Shown: positions 25,210-33,147 of the stretch, in pieces
Layout of the letters: every line of letters begins with the position of its first letter
Position numbering within the stretch: the stretch's first letter is position 1
Program-made: the position numbers and the translations under genes
Origin: JAJUFS01 sp036381175
GTDB lineage: Bacteria > Pseudomonadota > Gammaproteobacteria > Natronospirales > JAJUFS01
Reading direction: 5' to 3'
DNA length: 64,000 nucleotides
Assembly (NCBI GenBank): GCA_036381175.1
Contig: DASVDI010000053.1
Coordinates: 1-64,000 of the forward strand
The notes under the pieces: generated by a model
What the model saw: the letters and a program-made list of their open reading frames with translations, nothing else
Databases searched by the model: none
Told to the model about the DNA's origin: nothing

Positions 25210-27066
25210 CTACCCGTTACTCACCCGCAATCGCATATCCGTCACTGCCTGGTGGTGCACCAGCGCAGGATGCTGCCTGACCCAAGCCACGAGGTGCTCG
25301 CGGGCGTAGCGATAGCCGATTTCCACGAGTTCGTCGAAACGGTCCCACGCGAGCAGGTCGAAGCCGCCGATGGGCGGATTGAGATAAAGATCGGCGGAAG
25401 CTTTTGCGGCTTCGAGTTCGCGCCGGCTGGAAAGCATCGTCGCTTTCAATGCAACGCGATGCACGATGGGCGCGGGATACGGATCGCGCTGGTATTCGCT
25501 GTAATTCCGGATGTACTCCCAGGGGCCGGGCAATGCATCGCGGGTGTAGATCATGTCGTCTTCGGCGGTGAGATCCGCAGCGATGACAAGGCCGCGCAAC
25601 TGCTTTCGCATGACATCGACGGGCAGGTTGTCGAGGATGCCGCCGTCGATGAGCAACTCGCCGTTCTCGATGGCCGGCGGGAAGATGCCCGGCAGGGACG
25701 CGCTCGCGCGTTGTGCTTTCCAGAGCGGGCCGGTGCGATGCACGTGCTCGCAGTTGCTGGAGATGTTGCTGGAGACCGCGAAGTACCGCAGCCAGAGATC
25801 CGGAATTTCGATTTCGCCGAAATGTTTTTGCAGGCCCTGTTCCATGCGTTCGCCCTGCAGCAGGCCCATCACCGGCAGCGTGTAGTCACTCATCGGGCGT
25901 TCCGACACGAACGCCTGCCGGTAGGCGCGCAGCATTTTGAGATTATCCCAGCCCATCGCCACACCGCCCGCGACAATCGCGCCGATGCTGGTGCCGCCGA
26001 CCATGTCAACGGGAATGCCGGCTTCACGAAGCGCCCGGATGACGCCGATATGCGCGAAGCCGCGCGCACCGCCGCCGGCCAGCACGAGCCCGACGGCGTT
26101 GCCGGAAAGAAATCGTGCCAGGCGAAAGTAGCCCACATCACGTCCTTCGACGACATGATGATGTTCGGTGACGCCGAGCGTCTCCAGCCATTTGCTCGTT
26201 CCGCGAGGTGCTTGCGAGGCGTCCGCATGCAGCAGCACGAGTTCCGCCGGCGGCATGGCGGCGCCCTCCGGCAGACGCTCTGCCAGCGCGTTTGCCGCGC
26301 GAGCCGGATCCGAATCAGCACGCGCGACGAGCAGCACGCGATCGGCGTAGGTCAGGCATTTTGCGGTCCACGCCGTCGGCGTCGCATCCGCCTGCAGCAC
26401 CGTGTAATCGTGATCCGCCTCCACCGCATCCAGGAACTGCTCGAGCTGAATGGCAGTGCCGTCCGCCTTGATGCCCATGCCGGGGCCGAGGCGCACGGCG
26501 GCGCTACGCGGATCGATCCGCGTCGTGGTACCGAAGCGAAGCAGCGCAAGCTGCAAGCGCGAGGCGAATGCGCGTGCATCGACGTCGGTATCGAGCGGAA
26601 CAACGGCGACCAGTCCGAGACGCGCGTCATCGGCGCGCTCGCGCTGCTGCGTGTTCGTAAGCCGCTGGATGATGAAGCGCGCGAGCGTGCGGCTGACCTG
26701 CGGATAACGTTCGGTGACAGCCTCGAAGCTCGCCTGCGTCAGGTGCGCAAGCGTGCTGTCGCGGCGCGCGATGACGGTGGCGCCGCGCTGGTCGCCCGTG
26801 AAGAGCGCGATCTCGCCAACCACCTCGCCCGGGCCAAGGTCGCCTACGTGGCGCTCACCACTGCCATCGCCGATGAGCACTGACAGGCGCCCCGTCAAAA
26901 GGATGTGCATTCCGTCACCGGGCTCATTCTGGCGGTACAGACTTTCGCCGCGTGCCACGTGCACGATCTGGAGTGCGGCTTCCACTTCCGCCATGAGCGC
27001 ATTCGATGCTTCACCGAAAATGCGTGCGGCCGCCTGGCGCAGCGCTTCACGCGCGCGGGGATTCAT
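25210..27066 (-). CDS. Patatin-like phospholipase with N-terminal cyclic-nucleotide-binding domain (NTE-type)
   Basis: A 618-residue protein. Residues about 20-145 form a cNMP-binding domain with the phosphate-binding cassette GEIALFTGDQRGAT intact. Residues about 150-310 resemble the linker of neuropathy-target-esterase proteins. Residues about 325-500 form the patatin domain, with oxyanion GGGARG, nucleophile Ser360 in GGTSIG and the dyad Asp474 in IDGGILD. It probably hydrolyses phospholipids or lysophospholipids under control of a bound nucleotide. Its start overlaps the stop of the upstream pseudo-cyclase gene by 4 bp (ATGA), so the pair is translationally coupled. No signal peptide. Confidence 0.9.
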   Translation of the reverse strand: MNPRAREALRQAAARIFGEASNALMAEVEAALQIVHVARGESLYRQNEPGDGMHILLTGRLSVLIGDGSGERHVGDLGPGEVVGEIALFTGDQRGATVIARRDSTLAHLTQASFEAVTERYPQVSRTLARFIIQRLTNTQQRERADDARLGLVAVVPLDTDVDARAFASRLQLALLRFGTTTRIDPRSAAVRLGPGMGIKADGTAIQLEQFLDAVEADHDYTVLQADATPTAWTAKCLTYADRVLLVARADSDPARAANALAERLPEGAAMPPAELVLLHADASQAPRGTSKWLETLGVTEHHHVVEGRDVGYFRLARFLSGNAVGLVLAGGGARGFAHIGVIRALREAGIPVDMVGGTSIGAIVAGGVAMGWDNLKMLRAYRQAFVSERPMSDYTLPVMGLLQGERMEQGLQKHFGEIEIPDLWLRYFAVSSNISSNCEHVHRTGPLWKAQRASASLPGIFPPAIENGELLIDGGILDNLPVDVMRKQLRGLVIAADLTAEDDMIYTRDALPGPWEYIRNYSEYQRDPYPAPIVHRVALKATMLSSRRELEAAKASADLYLNPPIGGFDLLAWDRFDELVEIGYRYAREHLVAWVRQHPALVHHQAVTDMRLRVSNG

Positions 27067-28253
27067 GACAGCTCCCCAGCGGTCTCCGTGCGCTGTTTCT
27101 TCAGTGGTGTGCTTTCCGTCGCGGCAATTTCATCCGGTGAAGCGCGACGCACGGCATCCAGCGCGCCTTCCAGGATTCCGCCCCAGAGTTCGTAGCTGAA
27201 TCGTCTTGCCTGCATCAGTCCGCCGAAGGCAGATCCACGATGAATGGCGAACGCGAAGGGCAGGGCGACGCCATCGTTATGACGCTGTGATTGCGCGCGT
27301 TGCGCAATGAAGTTGCGAAGCTCGTATGCGGCAGCCTCGGCATCGGCGCGCGTGCCGGTGTCTGTTGCGCCGGCGGCGGCAAGATACGTTTCACCGAAGA
27401 CGCGCCATGGTTCGAGTCCGTGACGCTGGATGATTTCATCGAATGATTTCAGGCAGTGATTCAATTCATCAAGCGTTTCCTTCGCGCCGTGCGCGGCGAT
27501 CGCCTCGTCGAATCCGGCCACGCGTGCCGCGAGCAGCGTCACCTCCCGGTACTCGCGCGGCGCCGGTTCACGGCCGGCTTGTACTTCGTTCACCAGCGCG
27601 CCCGGCAGCAGCGCCCAGAGCAGGCCGTCGGATTTACGCTTCTCGATCTCGAGTTCTGCTTTCTGGCGGCGCACTTCGTGGCGCGATGCCCGCAACAGGC
27701 GCGCACGCCGGTTGGCGACGGAAGCGAACATGATGAAATAGAAGAGCAGGAACACGCTGGCGATGATGTTCATGATCACAAGATCGCCGGCGGGCGACGG
27801 AATGCCCCAGGCCCACGCCGGCAGCGCGATGGCCAGGGCGCTGCTCACGACGCAGGCGGCCATCAGCCGCGCGCCGCCCAGCGCCATGCCGTTGGCGAGC
27901 GCGACGGTCAGCAGGGAGAGCATCACCACGTCCGAAAACGCGACGATGTACACGCTGGATCCGAGAATGAAGGCATCAACCAGCACGCTCGCGTATTCCA
28001 GGCGCTTGCGACCCTCGATGCGCAAGGAGAGATAGCGCGAAACGTGGGGGTAAATCAGTGCGAGGCCAAGCAGGAACAAATGCCAGCCGCGGACGCCGCC
28101 GAATTCGAACAGGTACAGGCCGCTGACCACCATGCAGGTCCCCGTACCCAGGAGGCGCATGGGATACAGCGCTGACCCGAAGCTGCCGCGAGATGGCAGC
28201 GGCGCGCTGCCGCTTGGGCCCTCATTCATCGCCACCGGAATCGGTGTTGCCAT
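27063..28253 (-). CDS. MASE2-type membrane protein with degenerate class III cyclase domain
   Basis: A 396-residue protein with a MASE2-like N-terminus of about five to six membrane helices (about 35-180), a linker helix (about 183-210) and a class III nucleotidyl cyclase homology domain (about 235-370). The fold is recognisable (VTLLAARVAGFDEAI, FGETYLAAAG, FAIHRGSAFGG), but catalytic residues are gone. The first metal Asp is Arg244, the second is Glu288, and the Asp, Asn and transition-state Arg positions read Gly359, Glu362 and Asp366. It is thus a predicted pseudo-cyclase. ATG 28253 follows GGGGGAG. It is coupled by ATGA to the cyclic-nucleotide-domain phospholipase. Confidence 0.8.
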   Translation of the reverse strand: MATPIPVAMNEGPSGSAPLPSRGSFGSALYPMRLLGTGTCMVVSGLYLFEFGGVRGWHLFLLGLALIYPHVSRYLSLRIEGRKRLEYASVLVDAFILGSSVYIVAFSDVVMLSLLTVALANGMALGGARLMAACVVSSALAIALPAWAWGIPSPAGDLVIMNIIASVFLLFYFIMFASVANRRARLLRASRHEVRRQKAELEIEKRKSDGLLWALLPGALVNEVQAGREPAPREYREVTLLAARVAGFDEAIAAHGAKETLDELNHCLKSFDEIIQRHGLEPWRVFGETYLAAAGATDTGTRADAEAAAYELRNFIAQRAQSQRHNDGVALPFAFAIHRGSAFGGLMQARRFSYELWGGILEGALDAVRRASPDEIAATESTPLKKQRTETAGELS

Positions 28254-28354
28254 GATCACTCCCCCGGAGCAATAATTCTCGGACGGGAATATTACATATC
28301 TTGTTAACACGTGCATCTACGCACAAAAAAATGGCGCGTGATTGTTGCCGGTTG

Positions 28355-28383
28355 CAAAAGAAAAGGCGGCCTGTGGCCGCCTT
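28355..28383 (-). terminator. Rho-independent terminator after aguB
   Basis: On the minus strand a 9-bp stem AAGGCGGCC/GGCCGCCTT with an ACA loop is followed by TTCTTTT. It lies 24 bp past the aguB stop and separates it from the cyclase-like gene downstream. Confidence 0.8.
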
Positions 28384-28407
28384 GTTCGCTGATTCTGAAG
28401 GAATAGC

Positions 28408-29295
28408 TCAATCCCGGTATCGCCTGGTGATATCGCCGTACGCATCGATTCTTCGATCACGCAAGAACGGCCAGATGCGGCGCACGTCTTCGGAGCGTTT
28501 CATGTCCACGTCGGTGACTAGCACTGCCGCTTCATCGACCGGTGCTTGCGCAAGAATTTCGCCTTGTGGCCCCGCGACGAAACTGGAACCCCAGAACGTG
28601 ATTCCCGATGTCACGCCGGACGGATCATCTTCATGGCCGACGCGATTGCAGGACAACACCGGCAAACCGTTCGCCACCGCATGTCCACGCTGGCTGATGA
28701 TCCACGCATCGCGCTGGCGAGCCTGCTCGTCCTTCGCGTCTTCATCCACCCAGCCGATGGCGGTCGGATACAAAAGAAGTTCCGCACCGGCGAGCGACAT
28801 CAGGCGCGCGCCTTCCGGATACCACTGATCCCAGCACACGAGCACGCCGAGTTTCCCGACCGAGGTCTGGATCGGTTCGAAACCGAGATCGCCTGGCGTG
28901 AAATAGAATTTCTCGTAGTAGCCCGGATCATCCGGGATGTGCATCTTGCGGTACTTGCCCGCGATCGTGCCGTCGGTTTCGAGCACGACGGCGGTGTTGT
29001 GATAAAGCCCCGGTGCGCGACGTTCGAACAGCGAAGCAACAATGACGATGCCAAGTTCTTTCGCGAGTTTTCCAAGCGCATCGGTGCTCGGGCCGGGAAT
29101 GGTTTCGGCGAGATCGAACACAGTTGTGTCTTCGGTCTGGCAGAAGTACGGGCCGAGATGCAGCTCCTGCAAGAGCACCAGTTTCGCGCCTTTCTTCGCG
29201 GCCTCGCGCACGCCGTCCATGCTGACGTTCAGGTTGTGTTCGCCGTCGTCGTTGCAGTGCTGCTGCACGAGTCCGACTTTCAAGGTCTTGCTCAT
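28408..29295 (-). CDS. aguB: N-carbamoylputrescine amidase
   Basis: A 295-residue nitrilase-superfamily amidase that converts N-carbamoylputrescine to putrescine, CO2 and ammonia. Triad regions are visible: Glu in LVLLQELHLG, Lys in YRKMHIPDDP and Cys in LGVLVCWDQWYPE. The characteristic FYFTPGDLGF is present. It starts 1 bp after the aguA stop, so the two steps of the agmatine pathway are one transcription unit. ATG 29295 (MSKTLKVGLVQ) matches family starts. Confidence 0.95.
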   Translation of the reverse strand: MSKTLKVGLVQQHCNDDGEHNLNVSMDGVREAAKKGAKLVLLQELHLGPYFCQTEDTTVFDLAETIPGPSTDALGKLAKELGIVIVASLFERRAPGLYHNTAVVLETDGTIAGKYRKMHIPDDPGYYEKFYFTPGDLGFEPIQTSVGKLGVLVCWDQWYPEGARLMSLAGAELLLYPTAIGWVDEDAKDEQARQRDAWIISQRGHAVANGLPVLSCNRVGHEDDPSGVTSGITFWGSSFVAGPQGEILAQAPVDEAAVLVTDVDMKRSEDVRRIWPFLRDRRIDAYGDITRRYRD

Positions 29296-29296
29296 G

Positions 29297-30373
29297 TCAT
29301 TGATCCTCTTGCGATGCGACGGCGTCATTGCTTTCCTGCGACGCCACCGTACCAATCGGAAGTTGCATCGTTATGCAGTGCAGGCTCCCGAAGCCGCGAA
29401 TGATCGGGCGGCAGTCGATCATGATGATGTCGTGCTGCGGGAACGCCTTGTTGAGCACGACGCGCGCCTTGTGGTCCGCCGGATCGTCATAGGATGGTGC
29501 GAGTACGGCACCGTTGATGACGAGATAATTTGCGTACGTCGCCGGTAGCCGCTGGCCGGTGACGGGATCGTGCTGCGCCTTCGGCCATGGCAGCGCGAGC
29601 AGGCGATATGGTTCTCCCGCCGGTGTACGGAACGTTTCCAGTTCGTCGCGCATTTTCGCGAGATCGCCGAAATGACTGTCGGACCGGTCATCGCAGGCCT
29701 GGTAAACAATTGTCTCGGCATCGGCGAAGCGCGCCAGCGTGTCGATATGACTGTCAGTGTCGTCGCCTTCGAGATGGCCGTGATCCAGCCACAGCACGCG
29801 ATCCGCGCCCAGCCATTCCTGCAGCGCGTTTTCGATCGCGGCTTCGTCGAGTTGCGGATTGCGCTCGGGCGAGAGCAGGCAGCGCCGGGTCGTCATCAGC
29901 GTGCCGAGTCCGTCGGTTTCCAGCGCGCCGCCTTCCATGACGAGATCGACGTGCGTCATCGGTGCTGCAAAGGTGCGGGCTTCTTCCAGCCGGCGATTGA
30001 TCGCGTCGTCGTCTTCGGCGGGCCACTTGTTGCCCCAGCCGTTGAAAACAAAATCGAGCAGCTCGAGTCCGCCGCTGCTTTCCACCGTCAATGGACCATG
30101 ATCGCGCGCCCAGGTGTCGTTCGATGCCGCGAAACGAAAGTGCACGCGCGCCGTGTCGCCGCCAGCGGTTTCGATCAATCCGCGAATGCGCTTTGCATGC
30201 GGCTCGTCCTGCGCGACGACGAGCAGGTTTTCGCGCCGCGTGACTTCGCGCGCGATGGCGCCATAGCTGCGCTCGACATCGCCGAGCCACGCGGACCAGT
30301 CGGTGCCAGTGTGCGGCCACGTGAGCATCACGCCCCATTGTTCGGTCCACTCGGGCAGCATGCGGCGATTCAC
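29297..30373 (-). CDS. aguA: Agmatine deiminase
   Basis: A 358-residue peptidyl-arginine-deiminase-family enzyme that converts agmatine to N-carbamoylputrescine and ammonia. Motifs: EWGVMLTWP-like start (EQWGVMLTWPHTGTDW), NDTWARDHGP, GWGNKWP, the EGGALETDG loop and the catalytic GFGSLHCITMQLP with its Cys near the C-terminus. GTG 30373 was chosen because CCGAGGAA stands at the right distance, whereas ATG 30361 lacks a ribosome-binding site. Directly upstream of aguB. Confidence 0.93.
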   Translation of the reverse strand: MNRRMLPEWTEQWGVMLTWPHTGTDWSAWLGDVERSYGAIAREVTRRENLLVVAQDEPHAKRIRGLIETAGGDTARVHFRFAASNDTWARDHGPLTVESSGGLELLDFVFNGWGNKWPAEDDDAINRRLEEARTFAAPMTHVDLVMEGGALETDGLGTLMTTRRCLLSPERNPQLDEAAIENALQEWLGADRVLWLDHGHLEGDDTDSHIDTLARFADAETIVYQACDDRSDSHFGDLAKMRDELETFRTPAGEPYRLLALPWPKAQHDPVTGQRLPATYANYLVINGAVLAPSYDDPADHKARVVLNKAFPQHDIIMIDCRPIIRGFGSLHCITMQLPIGTVASQESNDAVASQEDQ

Positions 30374-30500
30374 GTTATTGATTCCTCGGAAGGGAAAAAG
30401 AGGCGCAATTCTGCGGCAAATACACAGGATAGAGAAGCGCGGCGGACGGGAAAACCGTGGTTTCACCCACGGCGGAAAAGTCGGTTTGCGTGGCCGGGGG

Positions 30501-30818
30501 TTAACCGGTGACTACGGAATGGATCACGGTGTCGTATTCGAAGAACACGGAATAATTTTCATAATCCCAGCGCGTGATGGGCGGCTCGCCGACAGCGGAG
30601 TGACGGTTCAGCGGCTCGCCGTAAACACGTCGCACTTTATCCATGTCCATTCCGCGCTCGGGAACGTCGATATCGGCGGTGGGGGCGGGAGCGCGGTTGC
30701 TGGGGGCGGGCACTTCCTCGAGAACGACGACATCGCCGCGCTCATCACGAGTGTCGGATTCCGCGGCCGTTGCAGCAAGCGGCAACGCGGCCAGGAGTAC
30801 GGTCCAGTATTTGTTCAT
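30501..30818 (-). CDS. Small exported protein with BamE/SmpA-like C-terminus
   Basis: A 105-residue protein with a signal peptide (MNKYWTVLLAALPLAATAA) and a proline-rich linker. The C-terminal segment MDKVRRVYGEPLNRHSAVG...ITRWDYENYSVFFEYDTVIHSVV resembles the beta-hairpin fold of BamE-like lipoproteins (pattern: V-x-x-x-x-G-x-P, then W-x-Y-x). No lipobox cysteine is present, so it is probably soluble periplasmic. AGGAGAA precedes the start. Function unknown; divergent from lolC. Confidence 0.65.
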   Translation of the reverse strand: MNKYWTVLLAALPLAATAAESDTRDERGDVVVLEEVPAPSNRAPAPTADIDVPERGMDMDKVRRVYGEPLNRHSAVGEPPITRWDYENYSVFFEYDTVIHSVVTG

Positions 30819-30955
30819 CGTGTTCTCCTGCAGTGCAAACCCGCATGCAATATAGCACCGCATCGGGATGCGAAAAAGCGACCGGCGCCGCGCTCCGGCG
30901 TCGGCAACACGTCGCCCAGTGTGTTTTAATGCGCGGCCGGAACCCGGGAATTCTT

Positions 30956-32203
30956 ATGTTCAAGCCCTACGAACTCTACATCGGCCTGCGCTACTTGCGC
31001 GCCAAGCGACGGAATCATTTCATTTCCGTCATTTCGCTGATTTCCATGCTCGGCATCGCCCTTGGCGTCACCGCGCTGATTACCGTGCTTTCCGTCATGA
31101 ACGGTTTCGAGCTGGAATTGCGCAATCGCATCCTGAGCATGACCTCACACGCCACCGTTACGGGTGCCGGTCCCGAACTCACCGATTGGCGCGCCGTTGT
31201 CGAGCAGGCCGAGCAGCATCCCGAGGTGCTGGGCGCGGCGCCATACGTCCAGGCGGTGGGGATGCTGAGCAATGCAGGACAGCTTTCGGGCGCGTCGATT
31301 CGTGGAATCCTGCCGGAAGAAGAAGCGAAAGTTGCGGACATTGATGCCGCGATGGTGCGCGGCAGCCTGGATGATCTCGAAGATGGCGAATACAACATCG
31401 TGCTCGGCCGCCATCTTGCTTACGGACTGGGCGTGCAGGTCGGCGACAAGGTGGTGCTGCTGATTTCCGAGGGTAATGTGACGCCTGCCGGCATCGTGCC
31501 GCGCATGCGGCGCTTTACCGTCAGCGGCATTTTCGATGTAGGCATGTACGAATACGACAGCACGCTCGCCTTGATCCATCTTGATGATGCGCGGCGTTTG
31601 TTCAATCTCGATAACGGCGTGACGGGCGTGCGCCTGCGGCTCGATGACATGTTCGAATCGCGCCGCATCGTGCGCGAGCTTGTGAATCATCTCGACGGCA
31701 TGTATTACCTCAGCGACTGGACGCGCCAGCACGAGAATTTTTTTCGCGCGATCGCGACGGAAAAGACCGTGATGTTCGTGATCCTCACACTGATCGTCGC
31801 GGTCGCCGCCTTCAATATCATTTCGACGCTGGTGATGGTCGTGACCGACAAGCAGGCCGATATCGCGATCCTGCGCACGCTCGGCACGAAGCCGCGCTCC
31901 GTCATGGCGATGTTCATGGTGCAAGGCACGTTCATCGGCGTGCTCGGCACCGTGATCGGCGTGACGCTCGGCGTGCTGCTGTCGCTGAACGTGGAGAACA
32001 TCATTCCCGGCCTGGAAAGCCTGTTCGGCACAGACCTCTTGCCTGACGACGTGTATTACATCAGCGACCTGCCATCGGAAATGAAACTCGCCGACGTCGT
32101 AACTGTTGCCATTACGGCATTTTCATTGTCCGTGCTTGCAGGCATCTACCCCGCCTGGCGCGCGGCGCGCATGCAACCGGCGGAGGCGCTGCGTTATGAG
32201 TGA
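30956..32203 (+). CDS. Lipoprotein-releasing ABC transporter permease, LolC/LolE family
   Basis: A 415-residue inner-membrane protein. The N-terminus YIGLRYLRAKRRNHFISVISLISMLGI is the LolC/E signature, followed by a large periplasmic domain (about 50-270) and three C-terminal helices with VVTDKQADIAILRTLGTKP. With LolD it extracts outer-membrane lipoproteins and passes them to LolA. Only one permease gene is present; no LolE follows lolD, so this may work as a homodimer (LolF-like) or with a partner elsewhere. It overlaps lolD by 8 bp. Confidence 0.93.
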   Translation: MFKPYELYIGLRYLRAKRRNHFISVISLISMLGIALGVTALITVLSVMNGFELELRNRILSMTSHATVTGAGPELTDWRAVVEQAEQHPEVLGAAPYVQAVGMLSNAGQLSGASIRGILPEEEAKVADIDAAMVRGSLDDLEDGEYNIVLGRHLAYGLGVQVGDKVVLLISEGNVTPAGIVPRMRRFTVSGIFDVGMYEYDSTLALIHLDDARRLFNLDNGVTGVRLRLDDMFESRRIVRELVNHLDGMYYLSDWTRQHENFFRAIATEKTVMFVILTLIVAVAAFNIISTLVMVVTDKQADIAILRTLGTKPRSVMAMFMVQGTFIGVLGTVIGVTLGVLLSLNVENIIPGLESLFGTDLLPDDVYYISDLPSEMKLADVVTVAITAFSLSVLAGIYPAWRAARMQPAEALRYE

Positions 32204-32888
32204 GATTGTCCTGTCATGCCGCGACCTTCGCTGCACTTACCATGACGCAGGCCAGGCGGTCGATGTGCTCAAGGGCGTGAGTTTCGACGTCGCCAAGGGA
32301 GAGTGCGCGGCGATTGTCGGTGCTTCCGGCAGCGGCAAGAGCACCTTGCTGCACATGCTCGGCGGTCTCGACAAACCGACCGGCGGGGAAGTGACCGTCA
32401 CGGGACGCAACATGACGGACCTCTCGGATTCACGCCGCGGCGAGCTGCGCAACGCGGCCGTCGGTTTCGTTTACCAATTCCATCACCTGCTGCCGGAATT
32501 TACCGCGCTTGAAAATGTCGCGATGCCGCTGCTGGTCCGGCGTGCCAGCGTCAAGGAAGCGACGCGGCGCGCCCGTGAATTGTTGATTGCCGTTGGCCTT
32601 GAACATCGCCTGGAACACAAGCCGGGACAGTTGTCCGGCGGCGAGCGGCAGCGCGCCGCTGTGGCGCGCGCCATCATCGCCCGTCCCGCGGTGATCCTCG
32701 CCGACGAGCCGACGGGCAATCTCGATTCAAAAAACGGCGCGCAGGTGTTCGAGCTGCTGTTGAAACTGAATCGCGATCACGGAACCGCGTTGCTGCTGGT
32801 TACCCATGACAACCAGTTGGCGGCGCGCATGGACCGTACCTGGCTGCTGGAAGACGGCCTGCTTTCGGAACGCGTCGCCAAGACCTGA
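32196..32888 (+). CDS. lolD: Lipoprotein-releasing system ATP-binding protein LolD
   Basis: A 230-residue ABC ATPase. Walker A GASGSGKST, the Q-loop region YQFHHLLPEFTALENV (typical of LolD), signature LSGGERQRAAVARA and Walker B VILADEPTGNLD are all intact, and the H-loop histidine is in LLVTHD. It powers the adjacent permease. ATG 32196 lies inside the end of the permease gene, indicating coupling. Confidence 0.95.
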   Translation: MSEIVLSCRDLRCTYHDAGQAVDVLKGVSFDVAKGECAAIVGASGSGKSTLLHMLGGLDKPTGGEVTVTGRNMTDLSDSRRGELRNAAVGFVYQFHHLLPEFTALENVAMPLLVRRASVKEATRRARELLIAVGLEHRLEHKPGQLSGGERQRAAVARAIIARPAVILADEPTGNLDSKNGAQVFELLLKLNRDHGTALLLVTHDNQLAARMDRTWLLEDGLLSERVAKT

Positions 32889-33147
32889 CAGTCCTTCCTT
32901 CCTGCCCCGCGCCTGTTCCAGCCTCCGCGGGGTCGCGCCCCTGCCGCTTCAAGATTGAATCTGAAATCCCAAGGAAATGCCCTAGGCCCCTAGGCAGAAA
33001 CACGGAGGTATCTGAGGTTGCTTACCTAGGTTACGTGTATTTATCCCTAGCCTGATTCATCCAACCATTCGAGGAACGCATGGAGACCGGGTTCCGGGAG
33101 GAGCCGGAAGTTCATGCGGACAATTCATCGAAAGGGGTGGGAGAATC
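32889..33147. promoter_or_regulatory. Leader region of the TonB-dependent receptor with clustered CTAG motifs
   Basis: This 259-bp region holds a GC-rich hairpin after lolD (CCCCGCG/CGCGGGG, 32905-32932, no T-run). Further on is a direct repeat CCCTAGGC-CCCTAGGC (32980-32995), with further CTAG sites at 33026 and 33047. The receptor's own ribosome-binding site GGGGTGGGAG lies near 33135. A promoter could not be fixed. Clustered CTAG suggests an operator or RNA element. Confidence 0.4.

Noticed and set aside
25252..26883. 543-codon plus-strand ORF
   Set aside because: Antisense shadow of the patatin gene; His/Ala/Arg-rich with no domain.
25210..28253. A complete Pycsar or CBASS anti-phage operon
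   Set aside because: The cyclase homologue lacks metal and transition-state residues, and the patatin is of the NTE/cNMP type, not CapV; only a weaker regulatory hypothesis is kept.
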